A stretch of DNA of 54,974 bases from Mesorhizobium sp. GTDB lineage: Bacteria; Pseudomonadota; Alphaproteobacteria; Rhizobiales; Rhizobiaceae. Location: assembly GCF_004963255.1 (NCBI RefSeq), contig NZ_SUGA01000013.1, forward strand, positions 85,832 through 140,805. The letters are read 5' to 3'. Below are positions 9,243 through 16,702 of the stretch, in pieces. The stretch's first letter is position 1; each line of letters opens with the position of its first letter. Below the pieces are notes generated by a model. The model made no database searches. It saw only the letters and a program-made list of their open reading frames with translations, and was not told the DNA's origin. The position numbers were made by a program, and so were the translations under genes.

Positions 9243-9246
9243 ATGA
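9064..9246 (+). CDS. Possible small ORF overlapping the DRL start (60 aa, uncertain)
   Basis: An ATG at 9064 opens a 60-codon frame whose TGA overlaps the ATG of the next gene in the form ATGA, the same coupling seen between true operon genes here. The predicted peptide is basic and has two Cys in LCKQC, with no recognised domain. Its third codon positions lack the strong G/C bias of neighbouring genes, which argues against coding. It could equally be leader sequence of the DRL gene. Confidence 0.2.
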   Translation: MVNGMKEMANRGMATHKLPRNLLQLCKQCARNRHVRLVWLANGDRSLYCVPDQKAVDLLA

Positions 9247-10583
9247 CCAATATCGCCTTGACCGGGCTTGCCCGCGATCTTGCCCGCCGCGCCGCCGAGG
9301 GCAGGCCGGTGCGCATCGGTGTCATCGGCTCCGGCGAGATGGGCACCGATCTGGTGACGCAGGGCATGCTGATGCCGGGCATATCGATCGCGGCCATTTC
9401 CACGCGGCGCCCGCACACAGCCCGCGAGGCGATCCGCATCGCCTATGGCGACGAGGCGATGGCCGCCGAAGCCGAAACCGGCTCCAAGGTCACCCGGGCG
9501 ATCGAAGACGGCCGGATCGCCATCACCTCGAACGAGTTGCTGGTCACCAACCCGCTGATCGACGTGATCATCGACGCCACCGGCAAACCGGGCGTCGCAG
9601 CCGATTTCGATCTGATGGCCATGGAACATGGCAAGCATCTGGTGATGATGAATGTCGAGGCCGACGTGACCATCGGCTGTTACCTGAAGCAGCAGGCCGA
9701 CCGGCTGGGTGTGGTCTACTCCGTCGGCGCCGGCGACGAGCCGTCAAGCTGCATGGAACTGATCGAATTCGCCTCGGCGCTCGGGCTAAGCATCGTCGCG
9801 GCGGGCAAGGGCAAGAACAATCCGCTCAACCATGACGCCGTTCCGGACGACTACCGGGAAGAGGCGGAGCGCCGCAATATGAACCCGCGCATGCTGGTCG
9901 AGTTCGTCGACGGCTCGAAGACCATGGTCGAGATGTGCGCCATCGCCAATGCCACCGGCCTGGTCCCGGACGTCGCGGGCATGCACGGCCCCAAGGCCGA
10001 TCGCGATCAACTGGCCAAGGTGCTGATCCCAAAAGAGGATGGCGGTCTCCTGTCGAGGAAGGGCGTCGTCGACTACACGATCGGCAAGGGCGTGGCGCCT
10101 GGCGTCTTCGTCATCGTCGAGGCGATGCATCCGCGCGTCGTCGAGCGCATGGACGATCTCCATGTCGGCAAGGGCCCTTACTATGGCCTGTTCCGGCCCT
10201 ATCACCTGACTTCTCTGGAGGTTCCGCTGACCGCTGCCCGCATCATGCTCCATGGCAAGCCCGACATGGTGCCGCTGCCGAGGCCGGTGGCGGAGGTCTG
10301 CGCGGTCGCCAAGCGCGACCTTGCCGCCGGGGAGACCTTCGACGCCATCGGCGAGACCTGCTACCGCTCCTGGACCATGACCGTTGGCGATGCCCGGGCA
10401 AGCCGCGCCGTGCCGGTCGGCTTGCTCGAAGGCGGCAAGGTGCTGAAGCCGGTGAAGAAGGGCGAGTTGTTGACCGAGGACAATGCCGCGCCGGACAGGA
10501 CGACGAGGCTCTACGCCCTGCGCCGGCTGCAGGACGACATGCTCTACGGAGCGAAGATCGCTTCGCCGGCCCTGTCAGTCTGA
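9243..10583 (+). CDS. DRL/COG4091-family NAD(P)-dependent oxidoreductase (DXR-like or homoserine dehydrogenase-like)
   Basis: The protein has 446 residues. It has an N-terminal Rossmann fold (VRIGVIGSGEMGTDLVTQG, residues about 19-37), a central catalytic part with DVIIDATG, HLVMMNVEADVTIG and GAGDEPSSCMELIEF, and a C-terminal SAF-like domain (PVAEVCAVAKRDLAAGE). From memory it is very similar along its full length to Brucella DRL, which makes 2-C-methyl-D-erythritol 4-phosphate from 1-deoxyxylulose 5-phosphate in place of DXR. Not every member of the family has that activity, and many rhizobia also carry normal DXR. The convergent PTS permease hints that it may act on a sugar or polyol phosphate. 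ATG 9243 is chosen because homologues begin at this point. Confidence 0.8.
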   Translation: MTNIALTGLARDLARRAAEGRPVRIGVIGSGEMGTDLVTQGMLMPGISIAAISTRRPHTAREAIRIAYGDEAMAAEAETGSKVTRAIEDGRIAITSNELLVTNPLIDVIIDATGKPGVAADFDLMAMEHGKHLVMMNVEADVTIGCYLKQQADRLGVVYSVGAGDEPSSCMELIEFASALGLSIVAAGKGKNNPLNHDAVPDDYREEAERRNMNPRMLVEFVDGSKTMVEMCAIANATGLVPDVAGMHGPKADRDQLAKVLIPKEDGGLLSRKGVVDYTIGKGVAPGVFVIVEAMHPRVVERMDDLHVGKGPYYGLFRPYHLTSLEVPLTAARIMLHGKPDMVPLPRPVAEVCAVAKRDLAAGETFDAIGETCYRSWTMTVGDARASRAVPVGLLEGGKVLKPVKKGELLTEDNAAPDRTTRLYALRRLQDDMLYGAKIASPALSV

Positions 10584-10587
10584 ACCG

Positions 10588-10680
10588 GCTCTATCTCTTT
10601 GTTTTGACGCAATTCCGGACGGAAGGTTACGGCGAAGGCGCCGAACTTAACCGCTCACACTTTTTCCTGGAACTGCTCTA
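10588..10680 (-). repeat. RIME-like intergenic palindromic element, copy 1
   Basis: Read on the minus strand this begins TAGAGCAGTTCCAGG, continues with AGTGTGAGCGGTTAA, and has the inverted half GGAATTGCGTC near 10616-10606. It matches the copies at 14148 and 25905. It lies between convergent genes and lacks the second hairpin module. Its first three bases are the stop codon of the EIIB gene. Confidence 0.75.
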
Positions 10681-10965
10681 TTTGCGCAGCTCCGCCTCGA
10701 TCTCGTCCAGCGCCTTGTCCTTGCCGATGCCGGTGAGGAAAGGGAGCCCCTTGATCACCGGCTTCTTCACGGATGCCGAGATCGGTGTGGTGGCAACGAT
10801 GAAATCGACGTTGTCGGCCAGTCCGGGTACTTCCGTTGCCTTGGCCTGCTGCGCGTGAAAGGTGAGGCCGCGCTTCTTCATCGCTTCGGTCACCGCTGCA
10901 TTGACCGCGGTCGAGGTCGCGACGCCCGTGCCGCAGGCAAAAAGAATGGTTTTCTGTCTGGACAT
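10678..10965 (-). CDS. PTS system EIIB component, galactitol-type
   Basis: The protein has 95 residues with the phospho-cysteine loop ILFACGTGVATSTAV (Cys at about residue 11), typical of EIIB-Gat/Lac-type domains. It receives phosphate from EIIA and passes it to the sugar bound by EIIC. It is the last gene of the EIIC-EIIA-EIIB operon, 13 bases after the EIIA stop. Its TAG stop is provided by the first bases of a RIME-like repeat. The substrate cannot be told from sequence. A regulatory role is also possible in an organism with few PTS permeases. Confidence 0.88.
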   Translation of the reverse strand: MSRQKTILFACGTGVATSTAVNAAVTEAMKKRGLTFHAQQAKATEVPGLADNVDFIVATTPISASVKKPVIKGLPFLTGIGKDKALDEIEAELRK

Positions 10966-10978
10966 GATCTTTCCTTTG

Positions 10979-11452
10979 TCAGCCGAGAATGGCGCGGACG
11001 TCGTCGAAGGTCCTGGCCGTCCTCAAGCCATCCAGCGCCGCGGGGTTCTGGATGGTGGCCATGACGGTCTGCAGCGTGTCAATCTGCTTGTCCTTGTCAT
11101 TGATGGCAAGCAGGAAGACGAGGCCCACCGGCAGCTTCTCGTCGGGATCTTCCATATTGGCGAAGGTGACGGGCCGCTTGAGCGTGCCCATCGCGACACC
11201 CGGCTTCAGCACATGTTCGGGGTCGGTATGCGGAACCGCGACATTGTCGGCGCGCTCCAGCGGCAGACCTGTCGGGATCGTCATCTCACGCCGCACGACG
11301 GCGTCGGCGTAGCTGCTCTTGACGTAGCCCAACGCCTCCAGCCTGGAGGCCAGGATGCGGATGATCTCCTCATTGGTCGAGGCGTCGGAGCCAAGGACGA
11401 CCGCCTCGGGGTCCAGGAGTTGGATCAGGCCGTTCGACAAGGGTTGCTCCAT
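10979..11452 (-). CDS. PTS system EIIA component, fructose/galactitol (PTS_EIIA_2) type
   Basis: The protein has 157 residues. The conserved active-site histidine is in NVAVPHTDPEHV (about residue 75). The first part (TNEEIIRILASRLEALGYVK) is the normal N-terminal helix region of EIIA-2 proteins. It would take phosphate from HPr and hand it to EIIB. No HPr or EI gene is in the window. It follows EIIC after a 74-base gap that holds a perfect hairpin. Confidence 0.88.
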   Translation of the reverse strand: MEQPLSNGLIQLLDPEAVVLGSDASTNEEIIRILASRLEALGYVKSSYADAVVRREMTIPTGLPLERADNVAVPHTDPEHVLKPGVAMGTLKRPVTFANMEDPDEKLPVGLVFLLAINDKDKQIDTLQTVMATIQNPAALDGLRTARTFDDVRAILG

Positions 11453-11463
11453 CGATGCGGACC

Positions 11464-11495
11464 GTGCGCCCCGCCGTATCGGTTTCGGGGCGCAC
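11464..11495 (-). promoter_or_regulatory. Intra-operon hairpin between EIIC and EIIA
   Basis: There is a perfect 10-bp inverted repeat, GTGCGCCCCG (11464-11473) and CGGGGCGCAC (11486-11495), with a 12-base loop. No T-tract follows on the minus strand, so it is more likely an mRNA-processing or stability element than a full terminator. Confidence 0.5.
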
Positions 11496-11526
11496 GATGG
11501 TTTCAGGTAAGGCGGCCCGGTTCAGT

Positions 11527-12933
11527 TCAGACAGTGCCTTCGACCGGCTCGTCCTCGGCGCCTGCCGCGCGCTCCCAGCCGAGCGGATTGCGGCGGTAGA
11601 ACAGGAACAACGCCGCGATGACCACTGCGATGACGACGATGCCGATCACGCCGAGTCCTTGGATCGCTTCGATGATCACATAGGGAACCCAGAGGAAGCC
11701 GTCGACCACCGAGGTGATCTGCAGCGCATCCGCCGGCAGCTTGAAGCCGGACGCGACGGCAGCACTTGTGAACAGCGGCGCCAGCGCGTTGGCGACGTAG
11801 AAGCCGACGGCGAGCGTCACCGTGCCGATGACCACCATGCGGAAGACATTGCCTCTGACCAGCGGTGCGGTCATCGCGACGATGAAGGGGATGACCGCAA
11901 GATCGGCGAACAGGATGACGCGGTTGCCGGGCAGGATAATCGACAGGATGATCGCGATCGGCACCAGGATCAGCGACGACGAGATCGCGGCGGGGTGGCC
12001 GATCAGGATGGCGGAGTCGAGCCCGACCAGCAACTCGCGGTCGCCGGTGCGCTTGCGCACGAATTCCTGCGCGGCGTCCGAAACCGGCAGCAGGCCTTCC
12101 ATCAGGATCTTCACCATGCGCGGCAGGAGCAGCATCACCGCCGCCAGAGTCATGCCGGTGCCGAGCACCTTGGCCAGCACCGTGCCGAGATCGCCGGCGT
12201 TGTAGAAGGCGATCAGACCGAGCACCAGGCCGATGATCAGCCCGAGTATCACCGGCTCGCCGAAGACGCCGAAGCGGCGTTCGATGGTTTCGGTGCTGAT
12301 GTTGATGCGGTTGATGCCCGGAATGCGATCCATGATCCAGTTGAGGATGATGGCGATCGGCAGGATCTGCGCCGAGGCGAGATGCGGCACGGAAATGCCG
12401 GGCACGCCGTAGAACTGCTGCACCGCGCGCGCCGACCAGTCGGCGAAGAGCAGCGCAAGTGCCGCGACAAGCGCGGCGATGATGATGCCGTAGGCCAGAT
12501 TGTTGGTGGCGGCGACGACCAGGGAGCCGACAAAGGCGAAATGCCAGAAATTCCAGACGTCGACATTGAGCGTGCGTGTCATGCGCGTGAGCAGAAGCGC
12601 GATGTTGACGAGGATTCCGACCGGGATGACCCAAAGGCCGACCGACGAGCCGAAGGCGATCGCGGCGGCCGACGGCCAGCCGACATCGATGATGTCGCGA
12701 TGGATGCCGGTGTTGGTGACGATCGCCTTGGCCACGTCGCCGATCGAGGTGAACATCAGGCCGAGCACGAGGTTTATGCCGATGAAGGCGACGCCGATCG
12801 TGATGGCGGCGCGGAATGCCTTGCTGACCTTGGCTCCAAGGACCACGGTGATGATGAAAATGACGATCGGCAAGAGCACAGTCGCGCCGAGCGTGTCGAT
12901 GGCTCCCTTTAAGCCTGCAAGTATGGTGTCCAT
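11527..12933 (-). CDS. PTS galactitol-type permease, EIIC component
   Basis: The protein has 468 residues and about 10-12 membrane segments. It starts with MDTILAGLKGAIDTLGATV and matches the EIIC-Gat family, with the conserved central stretches GVPGISVPHL and VGLDSAILIGHPAAISSSL. The start ATG 12933 follows a good Shine-Dalgarno site (GGGGAGGTAGA). It should carry the sugar or polyol across the inner membrane while it is phosphorylated by EIIB. It leads the EIIC-EIIA-EIIB operon. Full sugar PTS permeases are uncommon in rhizobia, which usually keep only the regulatory PTS-Ntr. Confidence 0.9.
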   Translation of the reverse strand: MDTILAGLKGAIDTLGATVLLPIVIFIITVVLGAKVSKAFRAAITIGVAFIGINLVLGLMFTSIGDVAKAIVTNTGIHRDIIDVGWPSAAAIAFGSSVGLWVIPVGILVNIALLLTRMTRTLNVDVWNFWHFAFVGSLVVAATNNLAYGIIIAALVAALALLFADWSARAVQQFYGVPGISVPHLASAQILPIAIILNWIMDRIPGINRINISTETIERRFGVFGEPVILGLIIGLVLGLIAFYNAGDLGTVLAKVLGTGMTLAAVMLLLPRMVKILMEGLLPVSDAAQEFVRKRTGDRELLVGLDSAILIGHPAAISSSLILVPIAIILSIILPGNRVILFADLAVIPFIVAMTAPLVRGNVFRMVVIGTVTLAVGFYVANALAPLFTSAAVASGFKLPADALQITSVVDGFLWVPYVIIEAIQGLGVIGIVVIAVVIAALFLFYRRNPLGWERAAGAEDEPVEGTV

Positions 12934-13247
12934 TCTACCTCCCCAGGGGCATCGGCTTCGGCTCGAAGCGTGAATGATGCCCGCAACTCAATGACGCCTC
13001 GACCCTCCCGGCCAAGGCACTCCCCACTCGCCGGCGAGGACGGAATGCTCAGTCAAGATGAGTGAACATTTGCCTTTGTCAGCGAACGAAAGTTTTATCT
13101 GGGCGGTCTATGCCAAAGTCAATCGGCAATCCTTTGGGCCAAAGGGAAACCCCACCGATTGTTTGGGAAACCGGTTAGCCGATATGGCAATCGTCGATCA
13201 GGCCTCGCGGATTTGGCGCATCCCAGGCTGGACTGTTTGTCGGAGTG
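12934..13247. promoter_or_regulatory. PTS promoter region with two palindromic operator candidates
   Basis: This 314-base gap lies between proC and the PTS operon start. It contains CCTTTGGGCCAAAGG (13131-13145), a perfect 7-bp inverted repeat around one base. It also contains GGGAAACCGGTTAGCC (13165-13180), centred on CCGG with 6 of 8 paired positions, which resembles LacI-family operators. They are about 40 bases apart. No LacI- or DeoR-type gene lies next to the operon. The 80-codon frame that can be drawn here looks spurious. Confidence 0.45.
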
Positions 13248-14063
13248 CTACTTGCCGAGTTCTATCGACCGCAGCCGCGCCGCTTCCACGGCTTCGGTGA
13301 CGAGCTTCGTCAGGCGGTCGCCGCCCATCAGCACGGCAAGCGCGGCGGCGGTCGTGCCGTTCGGGCTGGTCACCTGCTGACGCAGCACGCCCGGCTCCTC
13401 GTCGCTTTCAGCGGCGAGCGAGGCGGCGCCGAAGACGGTCTGCATGGCGAGCAGCTTCGCGGTCTCGGCCGGCAGGCCGGCCTTCTCGGCCGCAACCGTC
13501 AGCGCCTCGATGAAGTGGAAGACATAGGCCGGGCCGGAGCCGGAGACCGCCGTCACCGAGTCCATCAGGCCCTCGTCGTCGATCGTCGTCACGACACCGC
13601 TTGCCGAAAGCAGCTCAAGGACGAAGCGCCGGACGTCGTCGAAAACCAGCGGGTTGGAAAACACCACCATCATGCCCTTGCCGATCGCGGCCGGCGTGTT
13701 CGGCATGCAGCGGATGACCGGCGCGAGCTCGCCCAGGATTTCCTCGAAGGTGGCGACCGGCGTGCCGGCGGCCATGCTGACGAAAGTCGTCCTGCCATCG
13801 CCGAAGCGCTTGTACTGCGCCGTCACGTCGCGGATCACCTGCGGTTTTACCGCGATGACGACGAGGTCCGGCGCGGCATCGGCCGGTATGGCCTCGGCGT
13901 CGGCGGAAACGCGGCAGCCGAGATGTTCGGCCCGCTGGCGCAGTTCCGCGTTGGGCTCGACCACGAACACCGCCGACGGCTCGAGCCTTGCGGACTTCAG
14001 CCAGCCCGAGAGCATGGCGTAACCCATATTGCCGCAGCCGGCGAGAACGAGCCTGATCGTCAT
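13248..14063 (-). CDS. proC: Pyrroline-5-carboxylate reductase
   Basis: The protein has 271 residues, the usual length. It reduces 1-pyrroline-5-carboxylate to proline in the cytoplasm. The NAD(P)-binding motif LAGCGNMGYAM is at residues 7-17. The P5CR signature follows: MPNTPAAIGKG, then AVSGSGPAYVFHFIEAL, then LRQQVTSPNGTTAAAL. The frame is open further upstream, but ATG 14063 is preceded by AAGGAGA at the right distance and matches the family start. A RIME-like repeat lies just upstream (14148-14247). The gene stands alone. Confidence 0.95.
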   Translation of the reverse strand: MTIRLVLAGCGNMGYAMLSGWLKSARLEPSAVFVVEPNAELRQRAEHLGCRVSADAEAIPADAAPDLVVIAVKPQVIRDVTAQYKRFGDGRTTFVSMAAGTPVATFEEILGELAPVIRCMPNTPAAIGKGMMVVFSNPLVFDDVRRFVLELLSASGVVTTIDDEGLMDSVTAVSGSGPAYVFHFIEALTVAAEKAGLPAETAKLLAMQTVFGAASLAAESDEEPGVLRQQVTSPNGTTAAALAVLMGGDRLTKLVTEAVEAARLRSIELGK

Positions 14064-14147
14064 CAAAATCTCCTTAGCATGGCTCTCCTTAGACGCTTGC
14101 GCGGCCAGCGAAAAGCCCAGCGTGAGGAAGATCGATCGTCCAGGACT

Positions 14148-14247
14148 GAGCGCAATTCCGGGGAAGGGCGAGCGGCTTTCGGCACGCAATTGCGTCAGGA
14201 CGGAGATAGAGGAGTTCGCCGTTCCGGTGAAATGGTGAAACGCTCTA
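14148..14247 (+). repeat. RIME-like intergenic palindromic element, copy 2 (degenerate)
   Basis: Begins GAGCGCAATTCCGG, contains GAGCGGCTTTC and GCAATTGCGTC, then TTCGCCGTTCCGGTGAAATG, and ends GTGAAACGCTCTA. It has the same two-module plan as copy 3. Its final CTA is, on the minus strand, the TAG stop of the polysaccharide polymerase gene. Confidence 0.75.
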
Positions 14248-15570
14248 TCGCGACAGGCGAACCGGGATCGGCCGCAGCGAAACTTGCCTGAGGCCAAGCA
14301 CGCCGAGAACGAAAAACAGCCAGACCGGATCGCCGCGATGGAAGAAGAAGCTTTCCAGGAAGCCGTTCAGCGCCGTGAACAGCACCACCATCATGAAAAA
14401 GTCGCCGAGGAAGATGTTCTCCTTGCGCGGCGGGATGCGCATGTAATCGCGCAAAGGAGCGACCAGGAAGGTGTAGACGGCGACGCAGAGCGCCGGGATG
14501 CCCATCAGCACGGCGATGTCGAGATAACCGTCATGGCCATGCACGATGGTGCGGATATCCCAGGGCCTGTCGAAGGGCTGGTCCTGATTGAGCAGCAGCG
14601 GCGTCCCCCAGAAGCTTTCGTAGCCGTAGCCGGTCCACGGCTTCTTCGCCAGCATCTCGCCGGCGAACTCCCAAAGCGTCGTGCGTCCCGTATAGGTGAG
14701 ATCGGGGAAATAGATCGCCGCCAGATGCTTCACCGGCGGGATGAAGACGATGCCGAGCGTGCCGACCGCGGTCGCGACGATCGCCAGCGCGAACAGGATC
14801 GGCGTGCCGAGCCGCATGCCGATGAGGCTGGGCAGCACGACGATCATGATCGAGAACGGCACAAGTCCGGCGGTCGTCTTGGAGCCGGTGTGGAGCATGA
14901 AGATCATTGCCGCGCCGAAGATGCCGGCGCCCCACCAGCGCTGGCCGCGCCGGAACAGATAAAGCCCGGCGAAGCTGAAACAGGCCATCACCGGCCCGGC
15001 GATGTTCTTATGCGTGAAGACGCCGCGCCACAGGCCGGCATGCTCCGGCTCCTGCGAATCGGCGGTGTGCAGCGCCTCATGCGGAAAGACGATCAGCCCG
15101 ATATAGGAAAGGCCGATCACCACGACGGCGGTGAAGATGATCACGCGGGCGAAGGACTCGGCGTCGCGCGGCAGCACCAGGATCGTCGCCATGGTGATGA
15201 TGCCGATCATGGTGAAGGAGGCGGCGCGCATCGCCGCGGGCGGATCGGTGGCGAGCACCACCGACAGGAAGAAGAAGGCCAGCATCAGCGCCCAGGAGGG
15301 GCTCACCAGCGAGCGAACCACGCGCGGATCGGCGAAGGCGAGCAGCGAGAAGATGGAGACCGCGCCGAGCGAGCCGAAACCGAGCTGGTTGACGATGTCG
15401 CCGCCGTCGCCGGTCAGTTCCGCGCCCGCCGGCTGGAAAGGCCGGAACGAGACCATGATGACGGTGAACAGGAGCGCGGCGATCGCCGTCGCCACACCTT
15501 CCCTGGTGAAGGCGGCGCCGAGCGGCGCGCGCTCAATTCTTCTCAGGCTGTCGGTACTGCTCATTGGCAT
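14245..15570 (-). CDS. Polysaccharide polymerase / O-antigen ligase-like membrane protein (Wzy/ExoQ-type)
   Basis: The protein has about 441 residues and some 11-12 membrane segments. It carries the Wzy_C/O-antigen-ligase type periplasmic loop with GYGYESFWG and IRTIVHGHDGYLDIAVLMG, as in ExoQ-like proteins. It probably joins lipid-linked repeat units into polymer. ATG 15570 or 15564 fits; both overlap the end of the upstream glycosyltransferase gene, so the two are co-transcribed. An upstream ATG at 15606 is also in frame. The stop codon lies in a RIME-like element. The polymer made cannot be told from this gene. Confidence 0.85.
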   Translation of the reverse strand: MPMSSTDSLRRIERAPLGAAFTREGVATAIAALLFTVIMVSFRPFQPAGAELTGDGGDIVNQLGFGSLGAVSIFSLLAFADPRVVRSLVSPSWALMLAFFFLSVVLATDPPAAMRAASFTMIGIITMATILVLPRDAESFARVIIFTAVVVIGLSYIGLIVFPHEALHTADSQEPEHAGLWRGVFTHKNIAGPVMACFSFAGLYLFRRGQRWWGAGIFGAAMIFMLHTGSKTTAGLVPFSIMIVVLPSLIGMRLGTPILFALAIVATAVGTLGIVFIPPVKHLAAIYFPDLTYTGRTTLWEFAGEMLAKKPWTGYGYESFWGTPLLLNQDQPFDRPWDIRTIVHGHDGYLDIAVLMGIPALCVAVYTFLVAPLRDYMRIPPRKENIFLGDFFMMVVLFTALNGFLESFFFHRGDPVWLFFVLGVLGLRQVSLRPIPVRLSR

Positions 15571-16531
15571 ATCCGAATTCGGCAAGCACCCGGCCGAGAG
15601 CGACATAGACCGGGTAGAGGCCTGTCGTCAGCGAGCCGGTTCGCGCCAACCGGATGGCGCCGCGCAGCGGTGAGGCTGCCAGCAGCGCCAGGCTCTTCAG
15701 GAAAACTTTCAAGCCGGCAAGCGGCGTGCCGGCGCGTTTCTTCTTTTCGACCAGCGTCGAGATCACGCCATTGCGCAGGCTGCGGGCGCGGATCCAATCG
15801 GCCTCGACGCGCCGCGCCGGCACGGTCTCGTTGACTTTTGCCTCGGCGCACCAGCCGAGCACGAAGCCTTTCTGCGCGGAGCGGCTGAGGAAGTCGGAAT
15901 CGCCGCCGCCCATGAAATTGAACCTGAGATCGAGGAAGGGCGGTCCCATGGCCTTGAGCACGTTGCGTCCCACGAGCAAATTGCCGGACGAATAGAGCGC
16001 CGGCACGCGGCCCGTTTCCCGGTAGGGCGGCGCGAACACCGGATGCTCGGCCCATCGGGCGTGGCTCGGATCGGCGAACACCGGCACTTGCGGGCCGCCG
16101 ACGATGTCGGCGTGAAGCGTCTCCGCCGCCTTGCACATGCTCTCCAGCCAGTTCGGCTCGGCGATCTCGTCGTCGTCGATGACCAGAAGGTGCTTGAAGT
16201 TGGGAAATTGCAGGATCGCCGTCTGCCAGCCGGCATTGTAGGCGCTGCAATTGCCGCGCTCATGCGCGATGATCACCAGACCGGGTATCTCGCCGCTCTC
16301 GAACAGCGGCAGCACCGCCTTGGCGCCCTCGCGCACCTCGGCCTCGTTTTCCATGACGATGACGGCGAAGCGCCTGCCGGTCCGCTGCGCCTTGAGCGAA
16401 GCCAGGGTTTCCAGCACCTGCTTGGGCCGCTTGAAGGTCGGCAGCGTCACCACCGCCTCGACGCTCTCGGCGGCTAGCCCCGGCGACCGTCCTGCGATCG
16501 ATACAGAAGCGTCGGACGGCAAAGGGATCAT
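15533..16531 (-). CDS. Glycosyltransferase family 2
   Basis: The protein has 332 residues. The GT-A fold opens with VEAVVTLPTFKRPKQVLETL (residues about 23-42), and the metal-binding site is HLLVIDDDEIAEPNWL (the DDD near residue 115). An acceptor region with FNFMGGGDSDFLSR follows, and a basic C-terminus may touch the membrane. ATG 16531 is chosen because the open frame upstream runs antisense across the next gene. It should add a sugar to the lipid-linked repeat unit in the cytoplasm. It is divergent from the GT4 gene and overlaps the polymerase gene. Confidence 0.88.
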   Translation of the reverse strand: MIPLPSDASVSIAGRSPGLAAESVEAVVTLPTFKRPKQVLETLASLKAQRTGRRFAVIVMENEAEVREGAKAVLPLFESGEIPGLVIIAHERGNCSAYNAGWQTAILQFPNFKHLLVIDDDEIAEPNWLESMCKAAETLHADIVGGPQVPVFADPSHARWAEHPVFAPPYRETGRVPALYSSGNLLVGRNVLKAMGPPFLDLRFNFMGGGDSDFLSRSAQKGFVLGWCAEAKVNETVPARRVEADWIRARSLRNGVISTLVEKKKRAGTPLAGLKVFLKSLALLAASPLRGAIRLARTGSLTTGLYPVYVALGRVLAEFGYANEQYRQPEKN

Positions 16532-16702
16532 CCCGTTTTTGAGCAGCGTGGGTTCGAGCCCTCGATAGCATCGCGGTGATAACGTTTCGTTAATCACCTT
16601 CTCGCCCGGCTGTCGGAAAAGCCGGGTCTTTGGCCTTTGACGGTGCCATTTAATCAAGGCTTCACCGCGTTTTGCTACCGGCTGCAGCCAAGGATAGGTG
16701 AA

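Noticed and set aside
13058..13300. 80-codon plus-strand frame in the PTS promoter region
   Set aside because: It crosses both palindromes and the proC 3' end, with no ribosome site and no coding-like base use.
14064..14297. Longer proC start
   Set aside because: The extra residues are read through a repeat element. ATG 14063 has a good Shine-Dalgarno and family-like start.
16545..16575. tRNA-like T-arm (GGGTTCGAGCCC)
   Set aside because: No acceptor, D or anticodon stems can be built around it. It lies at the start of the family 2 glycosyltransferase region.
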